A DNA stretch of 56,781 bases, taken from NCBI GenBank assembly GCA_017427945.1, contig JAFRRT010000001.1, positions 1 through 56,781 on the forward strand. The letters are read 5' to 3'. The notes under the pieces are model-generated. The model worked only from the letters and a program-made list of their open reading frames with translations. It ran no database searches and had not been told where the DNA came from. Shown in pieces: positions 6,877 to 15,796 of the stretch; within the stretch, counting starts at the first letter, position 1; each line of letters starts with the position of its first letter. Origin of the DNA: Muribaculaceae bacterium (GTDB lineage: Bacteria > Bacteroidota > Bacteroidia > Bacteroidales > Muribaculaceae). The translations under genes were made by a program, and so were the position numbers.

Positions 6877-8955
6877 ATGAGACACAATCATATAGTGTGC
6901 ATATTATTTGTTGCAGCATTGTTTTGTGCTGCCATGGCACATGCCAATAACAAAGTGACCCCAAGTGCGCGACTGTCATTGCTTCAAAAGCAAGCGGCGA
7001 ACAGTAGCAAAAAGATAAACGAACAAACTGCCATCAGGTTGGTCGTGGAAGTTGACGCCAATGATGCTGTAGGCACGTTTACCCAAATACGTGAATTAGG
7101 TGGCATTGTACAGTCAAGACTCGGTCATCAGGCAGTCATCAGCATCCCGACCGACAAGGTGGAAGCTTTGGCCGATATCGAAGGCATTTTGACGGTGGAC
7201 GCGCCTCGCAAGGGGGAGTTGAAAACCATTACCACGCGAGAGGAAACCGGCGTGAGCCAGATTGACGGCACCATGCCTGGCACCGATATGGCCTACACCG
7301 GGCAGGGAATCACAATCTGTGTGGTCGATGCGGGTTTCGACTTCCAGCATACTGCCTTCAAGGATGCCGACGGCAACACCCGACTGCGTTGCGTATATCT
7401 GCCCTACAACAACAGCGGCCACAAATTCGTCGTCGAGGACGAGGAGGCGGGAACGATTGAGTTCCCCGGATCGGTGTTTGACACACCCGAACTGATTGCT
7501 ACCCTGACCACCGACGAGGAGACGGTACCCCATGGCACCCACACCGTTGGCATTGCTGCCGGCAGCCGTTCGCCGCAGGGATATGGCGGCATGGCTCCCG
7601 AAGCCGACCTTGTGCTCGTGTCGATGGCGGGTGAAGATAATGTTGTCGAGATAGCCCTGCAGTTTGCCGCACAATATGCCAGGCAAATAGACGACCCTGT
7701 TGTGATAAGCGCCAGCATGAATTCCCAAAAAGGTCCCCACGACGGCACGGGCACCATGCCTCGCTTGGTCAATGAGATTTCCAACTATGCCATTCCCGTG
7801 TTCGCGGTAGGCAATGACGGAGTTTCGCCTGTCCACATCTACCATGCATTTGATGAGGAGAACAACAGCATGAAAGCACTGCTCGCGCAACCTATGCCAT
7901 CTTTAGGCGATGATGACCCAAGATATACGATGGGCTCTCTGGTGTACGGCTATTCACGCAATACGCTACACGAGAACGAAGCGCTGAACATCCAACTGGG
8001 CATTGCTGATAAAGATAATGGCAATATCCTGTGGCAATCGGAACCCTGCGCCATCAGCCTCACCGAAGACGGCAGGATTGAAATCACGAGTGACAGCGAC
8101 GAGGGTCTCGGCCAGTATCTCGACGAGGGCATCGCAGCCATTTACGGCGGTGGCGATGAAGATGGTCAACTCGGATTTTTGGCTGCGGTTCAGGGCATGC
8201 TCACGCAAGATGTATACTTCTTCATCTCTCTCTCGTCATCTTCGCCCATCGAGGTGGACATGTGGGAAGCAACCAATGGATTCGCACACAAAGAGATGGA
8301 AGGCTTCACCCCTGCTGACAGCGAGTTGTCATGCGGCGACTGGACCTCCACGCCCAATGTCATCAGCGTCGGGAATTATGTGGTGAATACTTCCAGTATT
8401 AACTACACTGGTGTGGAATTTGACCTCAGCGAGCTTTACACGAAGTATGACATCGAGGAGACATCCAGTTATGGAATCTCTCTCAACGGCGTGGCCCAAC
8501 CTGTCGTGGCTGCTCCAGGCACCAATGTCGTGTCATCCTTCAACCATTACTCTTGCTTTTTGGAAATTGCCGAGTCGATGCAGTGGCAGGGATACCCCTA
8601 TGCAAGCATGGGCGGTACCTCCATGTCCTGTCCCGCAGTGAGCGGCATCATCGCCCTGTGGCTGCAGGCCGACCCCACACTGACGCTTGATGACATCAAG
8701 GAAATCCTGGCCCATACCAGTCGCAACGACGAGTTCACAACCGCCAATCCCATTCGCTGGGGCTACGGCAAGATTGACGCTGCTGCCGGTATCGCATACA
8801 TCAATGGAACGACCTCCATCGCCGATGTCACTGTCGAGGAACTTCAGCCGCTAGGTAACGATCTATGGTATGACATCACCGGTCGCACCTACCGCAGCCA
8901 GCCCACCGCTCCAGGCATCTACATCCACGCCGGTAAGAAATACATCATCCGTTAA
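6877..8955 (+). CDS. Secreted subtilisin-like (S8) serine protease with sorting-domain-like tail
   Basis: The start at 6877 gives a clear signal peptide (MRHNHIVCILFVAALFCAAM); an earlier ATG at 6829 would add 16 polar residues in front of it. The 692-residue product has a propeptide-like region, then the S8 catalytic triad: Asp151 (VVDAGFDF), His219 (HGTHTVGIAAG) and Ser582 (GGTSMSCPAVSG). A long insertion separates His and Ser. The end (YDITGRTYRSQP, then GIYIHAGKKYIIR) resembles short C-terminal type 9 secretion sorting domains of Prevotella-like organisms, so export across the outer membrane is likely. Two S8 relatives at 39025-43603 end in dockerin-like repeats instead. The gene follows the DUF3667 gene closely and ends the PepSY-like cluster. 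Confidence 0.88.
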   Translation: MRHNHIVCILFVAALFCAAMAHANNKVTPSARLSLLQKQAANSSKKINEQTAIRLVVEVDANDAVGTFTQIRELGGIVQSRLGHQAVISIPTDKVEALADIEGILTVDAPRKGELKTITTREETGVSQIDGTMPGTDMAYTGQGITICVVDAGFDFQHTAFKDADGNTRLRCVYLPYNNSGHKFVVEDEEAGTIEFPGSVFDTPELIATLTTDEETVPHGTHTVGIAAGSRSPQGYGGMAPEADLVLVSMAGEDNVVEIALQFAAQYARQIDDPVVISASMNSQKGPHDGTGTMPRLVNEISNYAIPVFAVGNDGVSPVHIYHAFDEENNSMKALLAQPMPSLGDDDPRYTMGSLVYGYSRNTLHENEALNIQLGIADKDNGNILWQSEPCAISLTEDGRIEITSDSDEGLGQYLDEGIAAIYGGGDEDGQLGFLAAVQGMLTQDVYFFISLSSSSPIEVDMWEATNGFAHKEMEGFTPADSELSCGDWTSTPNVISVGNYVVNTSSINYTGVEFDLSELYTKYDIEETSSYGISLNGVAQPVVAAPGTNVVSSFNHYSCFLEIAESMQWQGYPYASMGGTSMSCPAVSGIIALWLQADPTLTLDDIKEILAHTSRNDEFTTANPIRWGYGKIDAAAGIAYINGTTSIADVTVEELQPLGNDLWYDITGRTYRSQPTAPGIYIHAGKKYIIR

Positions 8956-8973
8956 GGATATAGAACGCATCTC

Positions 8974-9009
8974 AGTGCCGTGAATCCTATCGCGGCACTT
9001 TCGTTTTTT
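8974..9009 (+). terminator. Rho-independent terminator after S8 protease gene
   Basis: AGTGCCG (8974-8980) pairs with CGGCACT (8993-8999); a T-rich run ends at 9009. It lies 19 bp after the protease stop codon and closes the PepSY-like cluster. Confidence 0.75.
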
Positions 9010-9128
9010 GTTGCCTATCTGGCCCTCAAAACCAAGAGCATAGCTTTCGAAAAGGAAGGCTACTCAGCTCGGTGTATTGTCGTGGGAGCTAAAAACCATT
9101 TTTTGCAACAAAAAAATGGGTTTTCTGC

Positions 9129-9157
9129 TTGTGATTCAGGATTTTTTTGTACCTTTG
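9129..9157 (+). promoter_or_regulatory. Promoter of rpsA
   Basis: TTG at 9129-9131, an 18-bp spacer and TACCTTTG at 9150-9157. Predicted start near 9164, leaving a leader of about 58 bases before rpsA. The rest of 8956-9221 shows only the terminator and no credible gene. Confidence 0.7.
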
Positions 9158-9221
9158 CAGTCGCGCTTTTCGGGAACGAGTCCGAAAAGGCTGTTTAACT
9201 AACTTATTATTAACAATTTAA

Positions 9222-11159
9222 ATGAGCGAAGAATTAAAAAATTCTCCAATCGCCGATTTCGATTGGGACGCCTATGAAAGAGGCGAAACCAAAAGAGACA
9301 AATCTTTTGAAGAACTGGAAAAAACCTATGACAAGTCCCTGAATGCTTTTCAGGAGGACGAAGTGACCGAAGGTACTGTCATCTCGATTAACAAGCGCGA
9401 GGTGGTAGTTAACATCGGTGCAAAGTCTGACGGCATCATTCCTGTTAGCGAATTCCGTTACAACCCCGACCTCAAGGTGGGCGACACTGTTGAAGTGTAT
9501 GTCGAGAACCGTGAGGACAAGAAAGGTCAGCTCGTGCTGTCGCACCGCAAGGCTCGTCAGGCCAAGAGCTGGGATCGCGTTAACGAAGCGCTTGACAACA
9601 ACGAGATCATCAAGGGTTACATCAAGTGCCGCACCAAGGGTGGTATGATCGTCGATGTATTTGGCATCGAGGCCTTCCTGCCCGGTTCGCAGATTGATGT
9701 TCGCCCCATCCGCAACTACGATGATTACGTTGACAAGACCATGGAGTTCAAGATTGTGAAGATCAATCAGGACTACCGCAATGTTGTTGTTTCGCACAAG
9801 GCACTCATCGAGGCCGAGCTCGAACAGCAGAAGAAAGAGATCATGTCAAAGCTCGAGAAGGGTCAGGTACTCGAGGGTACCGTCAAGAACATCACCAACT
9901 ACGGTGTGTTCATCGACCTGGGTGGCGTGGATGGTCTGATCCACATCACCGACCTGTCATGGGGCCGTGTAAACAACCCCGCCGACATCGTCGAGCCTGA
10001 GCAGAAGCTCAACGTCGTTATCCTCGACTTCAACGAGGAGAAGAACCGCATCGCTTTGGGTCTCAAGCAGCTCCAGCCGCATCCCTGGGATGCTCTGGAT
10101 CCCGACCTCAAGGTGGGCGACCACATTAAGGGTAAGGTTGTCGTTATGTACGACTACGGTGCATTCGTCGAGGTGGCTCCCGGTGTTGAGGGCCTGATCC
10201 ACGTGAGTGAGATGAGCTGGTCACAGCGTCTGCGCCCCGCACAGGACTTCATGAAGGTCGGTGACGAGGTCGAGGCCGTTATCCTGGCTCTGGACCGCGA
10301 GGACCGCAAGATGTCGCTCGGCGTTAAGCAACTTACCAACGATCCTTGGGACACCATCGAGGAGAAGTACCCCGTTGGCAGCAAGCACACCGCCAAGGTG
10401 CGCAACTTCACCAACTTCGGTATCTTCGTTGAGATGGAAGAGGGCGTAGAGGGCCTGATTCACATCAGCGACCTGTCCTGGACCAAGAAGATCAAACACC
10501 CCAGCGAGTTCACCAAGGTTGACGCTCCCATCGACGTTGTCGTTCTTGACATCGACAAGGAGAACCGTCGCCTGAGCCTCGGCCACAAGCAGCTCGAGGA
10601 GAATCCCTGGGAAACCTACGAGACCATCTTCACCAAGGGTAGTGTACACGAGGGTACCATCAGCGAGCTCACCGAGCGCGGTGGTCAAATCCGTCTCGAT
10701 CCTTACGGAGTTGAAGGATTTGCTACTCCCAAGCACCTCGTGAAGGAAGACGGTACTACCGCCAAGCAGGGTGAGACCTTGATGTTCAAGGTGATTGACT
10801 TCAACAAGGACAGCAAGCACATCATTCTGTCGCACAGCCGTATCTTCGAGGATGAGCAGCGCAACGAGGCTCGCAAGGCTCGCCGTCAGGCTGCCGCCAG
10901 CAAGCCCGCTGCCGAGGCCGCTCCCGCCGCTCCCCAGGTCGAGAAGACCACTCTGGGTGACGTGACCGATCTGGCCGCTCTCAAGGCTCAGCTCGAGAAG
11001 AGCGAGGGTAAGGCTGCCCCCAAGAAGGCTGCTAAGGCCCCCAAGGCTGAAGAGGCTCCCAAAGCCGAGGAAGAGCCCAAGGTTGAAGCTCCTGTAGAGG
11101 AAGCTCCCGCCGTTGAAGAGGCTCCCAAGGCCGAGGATACCCCCCAGACCGAGGAGTAA
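9222..11159 (+). CDS. rpsA: 30S ribosomal protein S1
   Basis: A 645-residue protein made of consecutive S1 RNA-binding domains. Repeated signatures are visible (GVFIDLGGVDGLIHITDLSW, GAFVEVAPGVEGLIHVSEMSW, GIFVEMEEGVEGLIHISDLSW), with six domains in all between about residues 45 and 545. It helps mRNA bind the small ribosomal subunit, which matters in Bacteroidetes because most genes lack a Shine-Dalgarno sequence. The last 100 residues are an Ala/Lys/Glu/Pro-rich low-complexity tail of the kind often found in Bacteroidetes S1. It has its own promoter upstream and a strong terminator downstream, so it is probably a single-gene unit. Confidence 0.97.
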   Translation: MSEELKNSPIADFDWDAYERGETKRDKSFEELEKTYDKSLNAFQEDEVTEGTVISINKREVVVNIGAKSDGIIPVSEFRYNPDLKVGDTVEVYVENREDKKGQLVLSHRKARQAKSWDRVNEALDNNEIIKGYIKCRTKGGMIVDVFGIEAFLPGSQIDVRPIRNYDDYVDKTMEFKIVKINQDYRNVVVSHKALIEAELEQQKKEIMSKLEKGQVLEGTVKNITNYGVFIDLGGVDGLIHITDLSWGRVNNPADIVEPEQKLNVVILDFNEEKNRIALGLKQLQPHPWDALDPDLKVGDHIKGKVVVMYDYGAFVEVAPGVEGLIHVSEMSWSQRLRPAQDFMKVGDEVEAVILALDREDRKMSLGVKQLTNDPWDTIEEKYPVGSKHTAKVRNFTNFGIFVEMEEGVEGLIHISDLSWTKKIKHPSEFTKVDAPIDVVVLDIDKENRRLSLGHKQLEENPWETYETIFTKGSVHEGTISELTERGGQIRLDPYGVEGFATPKHLVKEDGTTAKQGETLMFKVIDFNKDSKHIILSHSRIFEDEQRNEARKARRQAAASKPAAEAAPAAPQVEKTTLGDVTDLAALKAQLEKSEGKAAPKKAAKAPKAEEAPKAEEEPKVEAPVEEAPAVEEAPKAEDTPQTEE

Positions 11160-11198
11160 TCCCTACCGGGAAGTATAACATCTCGTTATAACTGATAT

Positions 11199-11236
11199 GC
11201 GCTGGCTCCCTGCTGCTGGGAGCCGGCGCTTTTATT
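11199..11236 (+). terminator. Rho-independent terminator of rpsA
   Basis: A 12-bp stem (11199-11210 with 11218-11229, one G-T wobble) with a 7-base loop, followed by TTTTATT. It is one of the strongest hairpins in the window and separates rpsA from the hydrogenase operon. Confidence 0.85.
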
Positions 11237-11289
11237 GTGATTTTGAATAAATATTTGCCGAAATATTTCTTTAATCAAAATAATTCAAC

Positions 11290-11297
11290 TAATTTTG
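11290..11297 (+). promoter_or_regulatory. Possible -7 element of hydBAC promoter
   Basis: TAATTTTG matches the Bacteroidetes -7 consensus 54 bp upstream of hydB. No TTG lies at the usual 18-20 bp spacing (the nearest is at 11255-11257), so if this is the promoter, activation by a regulator is possible. Confidence 0.4.
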
Positions 11298-11351
11298 TTC
11301 CCCGAAAACCGTACATAAATCTATAACAATAATAACTAATTCATTTACAAC

Positions 11352-13259
11352 GTGAAAATACTTTCTATCAACGACCTGAACAGTCTCAGGAAACGCGCGC
11401 AGCAGGCTCTTGAACTGCGCGAGGACCGTCCTGATGACAAGTCAGACCAGTGTTGCGGACTTGCCACTGGTGCCAACCACTTGCAGTTGTTGGTGTGCGG
11501 TGGCACGGGCTGCAAAGCCTCTTACAGTCACAAAATCGTCGACAACCTCAATGCCTGCATCAAGGAGAACGGCATTGCCGACAAGGTGGAAGTGATTACC
11601 ACCGGTTGCTTCGGCTTCTGCGAGAAGGGCCCCATCGTGAAGGTGATTCCCGACAACACCTTCTACACACAGGTGAAGCCCGAGGATGCTGAAGAAATCA
11701 TCAAGGAGCACATCATCGGCGGACGTCGCGTGGAGCGCTTGCTCTATCTCGACCCCAAGACCCAGAAGCACGTCAGTGACAGCAAGCACATGGACTTCTA
11801 CCGCAAGCAGATGCGCATTGCCTTGCGTAACTGCGGTCTGATTGACCCCGAGAACATCGAGGAGTACATCGCTCGTGACGGCTATCAGGGAATTGCCAAC
11901 GCCCTGTTGAACCAGACTCCCGAAGAGGTGATTGAAATCATCAAGGCTTCGGGCCTGCGCGGACGTGGTGGCGCTGGTTTCCCCACTGGCATGAAGTGGA
12001 GTTTTGCTCGCGGTTATGAAGCCGACGAGAAGTATGTGGTCTGCAACGCCGACGAGGGCGACCCCGGTGCGTTCATGGACCGCTCAATCATGGAAGGTGA
12101 CCCCAACTCGGTCATCGAGGCGATGACCGTTTGCGGTTACTGCATCAACTCACACAAGGGTCTCATCTACATCCGTGCCGAGTATCCTCTCGCCGTTAAC
12201 CGTCTGAAGATCGCTATCCAGCAGGCTCGTGAATACGGCTTGCTGGGCAAGAACATCCTGGGCACCGATTTCGACTTCGATATTGAAATCCGCTACGGTG
12301 CAGGCGCATTCGTCTGCGGTGAGGAGACCGCACTTATCCACTCTATGGAGGGTAAGCGTGGTGAGCCCTCATTGAAGCCGCCGTTCCCCGCCGAGGCCGG
12401 TTATAACATGAAGCCCACCAACGTGAACAACGTTGAGACGCTGGCCAACGTTCCTGTCATCTTGACCAAGGGCGCTGACTGGTTCGCCTCGATCGGCACC
12501 GATAAGAGCAAGGGTACCAAGGTGTTTGCACTTGCCGGTAAAATCAATAATGTGGGCCTCATCGAGGTTCCCATGGGTACCACCCTGCGCGAGATCATTT
12601 ACGAGATTGGCGGCGGCGTGAAGAACGATAAGAAGTTCAAGGCCGTACAGACTGGTGGCCCCTCGGGCGGTTGCTTGACCGAGAAGCACCTCGATACCCC
12701 CATTGACTATGAGCACCTCGCAGCTTCGGGCTCGATGATGGGCTCTGGCGGTATGATCGTCATGGACGAGGACGACTGTATGGTCAGTGTGGCCAAGTTC
12801 TACCTCGAGTTCACCTGTGACGAGAGCTGCGGTAAGTGTACGCCCTGCCGCATCGGCAACAAGCGTCTGTTGGAGATTCTTACCCGCATCACCGAGGGTA
12901 AGGGTACAATGGAAGACCTCGAAACCCTCAAGACCTTGAGCGAGACCATCAAGGACACCGCCCTGTGCGGTCTGGGTCAGACTTCTCCCAATCCTGTGTT
13001 ATCGACCATCAACAACTTCTGGGACGAGTATGTGGAGCACGTGAAACAGCACGTCTGCCGCGCTAAGCAGTGCAAGGCCCTCGTGACCTACAGTGTTGAT
13101 CCTACCAAGTGTATAGGCTGTGGCGCATGCAAGCGCAAATGTCCTACCGAATCCATTATGGGCGATGTTCGCAAGCCTCACATTATTAATCCCTACAAGT
13201 GCATCCGCTGTGGCATCTGCAAGTCTAACTGCCGCTTCAATGCCATCTCAATTTACTAA
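11352..13259 (+). CDS. hydB: NADH-linked [FeFe]-hydrogenase, NuoF-like flavoprotein subunit
   Basis: A 635-residue subunit that passes electrons between NAD(H) and the iron-sulphur chain of the hydrogenase. Residues 1-110 are a thioredoxin-like [2Fe-2S] domain (Cys49, Cys54, Cys86, Cys90). The NuoF core has the glycine-rich FMN/NADH motif GRGGAGFPTG, CNADEGDPGAFMDR and a [4Fe-4S] site (ESCGKCTPCRIG). The last 60 residues form a 2[4Fe-4S] ferredoxin domain (CIGCGACKRKC and CIRCGICKSNC). This layout is that of HydB in multimeric, possibly electron-bifurcating hydrogenases rather than NuoF of complex I. The start is a GTG; no better ATG precedes the conserved N-terminus. hydA follows 12 bp later. 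Confidence 0.93.
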   Translation: MKILSINDLNSLRKRAQQALELREDRPDDKSDQCCGLATGANHLQLLVCGGTGCKASYSHKIVDNLNACIKENGIADKVEVITTGCFGFCEKGPIVKVIPDNTFYTQVKPEDAEEIIKEHIIGGRRVERLLYLDPKTQKHVSDSKHMDFYRKQMRIALRNCGLIDPENIEEYIARDGYQGIANALLNQTPEEVIEIIKASGLRGRGGAGFPTGMKWSFARGYEADEKYVVCNADEGDPGAFMDRSIMEGDPNSVIEAMTVCGYCINSHKGLIYIRAEYPLAVNRLKIAIQQAREYGLLGKNILGTDFDFDIEIRYGAGAFVCGEETALIHSMEGKRGEPSLKPPFPAEAGYNMKPTNVNNVETLANVPVILTKGADWFASIGTDKSKGTKVFALAGKINNVGLIEVPMGTTLREIIYEIGGGVKNDKKFKAVQTGGPSGGCLTEKHLDTPIDYEHLAASGSMMGSGGMIVMDEDDCMVSVAKFYLEFTCDESCGKCTPCRIGNKRLLEILTRITEGKGTMEDLETLKTLSETIKDTALCGLGQTSPNPVLSTINNFWDEYVEHVKQHVCRAKQCKALVTYSVDPTKCIGCGACKRKCPTESIMGDVRKPHIINPYKCIRCGICKSNCRFNAISIY

Positions 13260-13271
13260 ATCGATAGCATC

Positions 13272-15041
13272 ATGGAAGAAAAGAAAATGATCACCCTGAC
13301 GATTGATAAACACGAGGTAACGGTACCCGAGGGGACGATGTTGCTTGATGCCGCCAAGACGGTGGGTATCAGCATCCCCACGCTCTGCCACATCAACCTT
13401 GAGGGCACCTGTGTGCACAATATGCCCGCATCGTGCCGCATTTGCGTGGTGGAGGTCGAAGGACGCCGCAACCTGGCTGCTGCCTGCGCCACACGTGTGA
13501 CCCCCGGTATGGTGGTGCACACCAACAGCGCACGCGTTATTCGCGCCCGCAAGACCGTTGCCGAGCTCATGCTCAGCGACCATCCCAACGATTGCCTCAC
13601 CTGTCCCAAGTGCAGCGACTGTGAGCTGCAGCGACTGGTACTGCGTTTCAACATCCGCACGATGCCTTATAACTATGGTGAGCAGAGCGAGCGCAAGCAG
13701 GAGCTCACTCCCGCCATCTCGCGCAACATGGAGAAATGCGTTTACTGCCGCCGTTGCGAGAGTGTCTGCAACAACGTGCAGTCGGTGGGCGTTCTCAGCG
13801 CTATTCGCCGTGGTTTCAATACCACCATCGCGCCCACGTTCGACAAGATGTTCACCGACACCAACTGTACCTATTGCGGTCAGTGCGTCGCAGTTTGTCC
13901 CACCGGAGCACTCACCGAGCATGATTATACCAACCAGCTCCTTGAGGACCTCAACAATCCCGATAAGGTGGTGATTGCTCAGCCTGCTCCCGCCGTGCGC
14001 TTCGCCTTGGGCGAGGAATTCGGCATGAAGCCCGGTACCAGTGTGACCGGCAAGATGGCTACCGCATTGCGCGACCTCGGCTTTGACTACGCGTTCGATA
14101 CCGACTTTGGTGCCGACCTCACCATTATGGAGGAGGGTGCCGAAATCCTGCAGCGTCTCAACAAGTTCCTTGCAGGCGATAAGGATGTAAAACTGCCCAT
14201 CATGACGTCGTGCTGCCCCGCTTGGGTGAACTTCTACGAGCATGAGTTCCCCGATCTGCTCGACTATCCCTCATCGGCTAAGTCTCCCGCCCAGATGTTT
14301 GGCGCCATTGCCAAGACCTACTGGGCCGACAAGATGGGTATCCCCCGCGACAAACTCGTGGTTGTTTCCATCATGCCTTGCTTGGCCAAGAAGTATGAGT
14401 GCGGACGTGACGAGTTCAAGGTCGATGGCAATCCCGATGTTGACTACAGCATCTCGACCCGTGAGCTGGGACGACTCATCAAGCGTTCCAACATCGACTT
14501 TGTCAACCTCCCCGACAGCGACTTTGACTCGCCCATGGGCGAATCAACAGGTGCTGCCGCCATCTTCGGAATCACCGGTGGTGTGATGGAGGCTGCTCTG
14601 CGTACCGTTTATGAGGTACACACCGGCAAGACTCTGCCTCACCTCGAGTTCAATGACGTGCGTGGCTTCGAGGGCATCAAGGAGGCCACTATCGACCTCA
14701 ACGGCTTTGAGTTGAAGGTCTGCGTGGCCCACACCCTGAGCAATGCCCGCAAGGTGATGGACAAGCTGCGTGCCGGCGAACTCAACTACCATGTGGTTGA
14801 GGTGATGGCATGCCCCGGCGGATGTATCGGCGGTGCTGGCCAGCCCTACCACCACGGCAACGTGGAGATCCTCAAGGCACGTGCTGCTGCCGTTTACCGC
14901 GAGGACGAGGGCAAGGCCCTGCGCAAGAGCCACGAGAACCCCGACATCCAGAAGCTCTACAAGGAGTTCTTGGGTGAGCCCCTTAGTGAGAAGGCACATC
15001 ACCTGCTTCACACGCACTATTTTGATAAGTCTATTCACTAA
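13272..15041 (+). CDS. hydA: [FeFe]-hydrogenase catalytic subunit
   Basis: A 589-residue catalytic subunit that makes or oxidises H2. In order: a [2Fe-2S] plant-ferredoxin-like domain (Cys39, Cys47 or Cys55, Cys58, Cys72), a His-Cys3 [4Fe-4S] site (His104, Cys108, Cys111, Cys117) and two [4Fe-4S] clusters (Cys156/159/162/166 and Cys199/202/205/209). The H-cluster domain has all three signatures: TSCCPAW (Cys314), MPCLAKKYE (Cys370) and ACPGGCIGGAGQP (Cys514, Cys518). A short C-terminal small-subunit-like helix region ends the protein. All ligands are intact, so the enzyme should be active once matured by HydE, HydF and HydG. A second ATG six codons in (MITLTIDKHEV) is an alternative start. 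Confidence 0.96.
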   Translation: MEEKKMITLTIDKHEVTVPEGTMLLDAAKTVGISIPTLCHINLEGTCVHNMPASCRICVVEVEGRRNLAAACATRVTPGMVVHTNSARVIRARKTVAELMLSDHPNDCLTCPKCSDCELQRLVLRFNIRTMPYNYGEQSERKQELTPAISRNMEKCVYCRRCESVCNNVQSVGVLSAIRRGFNTTIAPTFDKMFTDTNCTYCGQCVAVCPTGALTEHDYTNQLLEDLNNPDKVVIAQPAPAVRFALGEEFGMKPGTSVTGKMATALRDLGFDYAFDTDFGADLTIMEEGAEILQRLNKFLAGDKDVKLPIMTSCCPAWVNFYEHEFPDLLDYPSSAKSPAQMFGAIAKTYWADKMGIPRDKLVVVSIMPCLAKKYECGRDEFKVDGNPDVDYSISTRELGRLIKRSNIDFVNLPDSDFDSPMGESTGAAAIFGITGGVMEAALRTVYEVHTGKTLPHLEFNDVRGFEGIKEATIDLNGFELKVCVAHTLSNARKVMDKLRAGELNYHVVEVMACPGGCIGGAGQPYHHGNVEILKARAAAVYREDEGKALRKSHENPDIQKLYKEFLGEPLSEKAHHLLHTHYFDKSIH

Positions 15042-15067
15042 TCTCGAATCATAACAACAATAAAGAT

Positions 15068-15559
15068 ATGAAGAAACAAGAAATCAAACTGGCGTGTACT
15101 GTTGTTCAACAGGTAGAGGAAATCTGCGACAAGCACGGCAATAAGCCCGGTGAACTCATCAACGTGCTCCACGAGTGCCAGCATCTGCATGGCTATCTCC
15201 CCGAGGAGATGCAGGCAATCATTGCCCGCAAACTGGGTGTGCCCGCATCCAAGGTCTATGGTGTCGTGACGTTCTACTCATTCTTCACCATGTCGCCCAA
15301 GGGCAAGCATCCCATTTCAGTTTGTCTGGGTACTGCATGCTACGTGCGCGGTTCCGAGTTGTTGCTTGAGGAAATCAAGCGTGTCTTGAACATCGAGGTG
15401 GGCGAGACGACCCCCGACGGCAAGTTCTCACTCGACTGTCTGCGTTGCGTGGGTGCCTGTGGACTTGCTCCCGTTGTCATGATTGGCGAGCATGTCTATG
15501 GACGACTCGATGTCAAGGACGTTCGCAAGATTCTCGACGATATCGCTGCCGAAGACTGA
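15068..15559 (+). CDS. hydC: NADH-linked [FeFe]-hydrogenase, NuoE-like subunit
   Basis: A 163-residue thioredoxin-like [2Fe-2S] ferredoxin of the NuoE family, the small partner of the flavoprotein subunit. An N-terminal helical bundle precedes the motifs VYGVVTFYSFF, CLGTACYVRG and CLRCVGACGLAPVV, which supply four cluster cysteines. Its length is typical of HydC and NuoE. It is the last gene of hydB-hydA-hydC (26 bp after hydA) and is followed by a strong hairpin. Gene order B-A-C differs from the C-B-A order in several clostridia. Confidence 0.93.
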   Translation: MKKQEIKLACTVVQQVEEICDKHGNKPGELINVLHECQHLHGYLPEEMQAIIARKLGVPASKVYGVVTFYSFFTMSPKGKHPISVCLGTACYVRGSELLLEEIKRVLNIEVGETTPDGKFSLDCLRCVGACGLAPVVMIGEHVYGRLDVKDVRKILDDIAAED

Positions 15560-15586
15560 TCCCAATTTTAAACATCACTATTTTTC

Positions 15587-15627
15587 AAGAGCAGGATGCC
15601 ATCCTCACGTGGAGGCATCCTGCTCTT
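15587..15627 (+). terminator. Long hairpin after hydC
   Basis: A 14-bp perfect stem (15587-15600 with 15614-15627; begins AAGAGCAGGATGCC) 27 bp after hydC. The following CATTTATC is only weakly T-rich, so termination or 3'-end protection are both possible. Confidence 0.7.
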
Positions 15628-15741
15628 CATTTATCAATCACCGAAATCCGTGAGATAAGGTGTGTTGGCTGTAAAAATGTAAAAAATTTGGACACTTATG
15701 GGCAAAAAGTCTGGCTATTATCCATTTTTATGAATAATCGC

Positions 15742-15772
15742 TTGTTTCTCTTGGCGATAGTCCATAATTTTG
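15742..15772 (+). promoter_or_regulatory. Promoter of the 15797 lipoprotein gene
   Basis: TTG at 15742-15744, a 20-bp spacer and TAATTTTG at 15765-15772. Predicted start near 15779, which argues against translation from the upstream start at 15770 and for the ATG at 15797. Confidence 0.7.
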
Positions 15773-15796
15773 TCGCAAACTATTAATCGGAATATT

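Noticed and set aside
8980-9198. 72-codon frame between the S8 protease gene and rpsA
   Set aside because: It starts in the terminator hairpin and runs through the rpsA promoter; no recognised domain.
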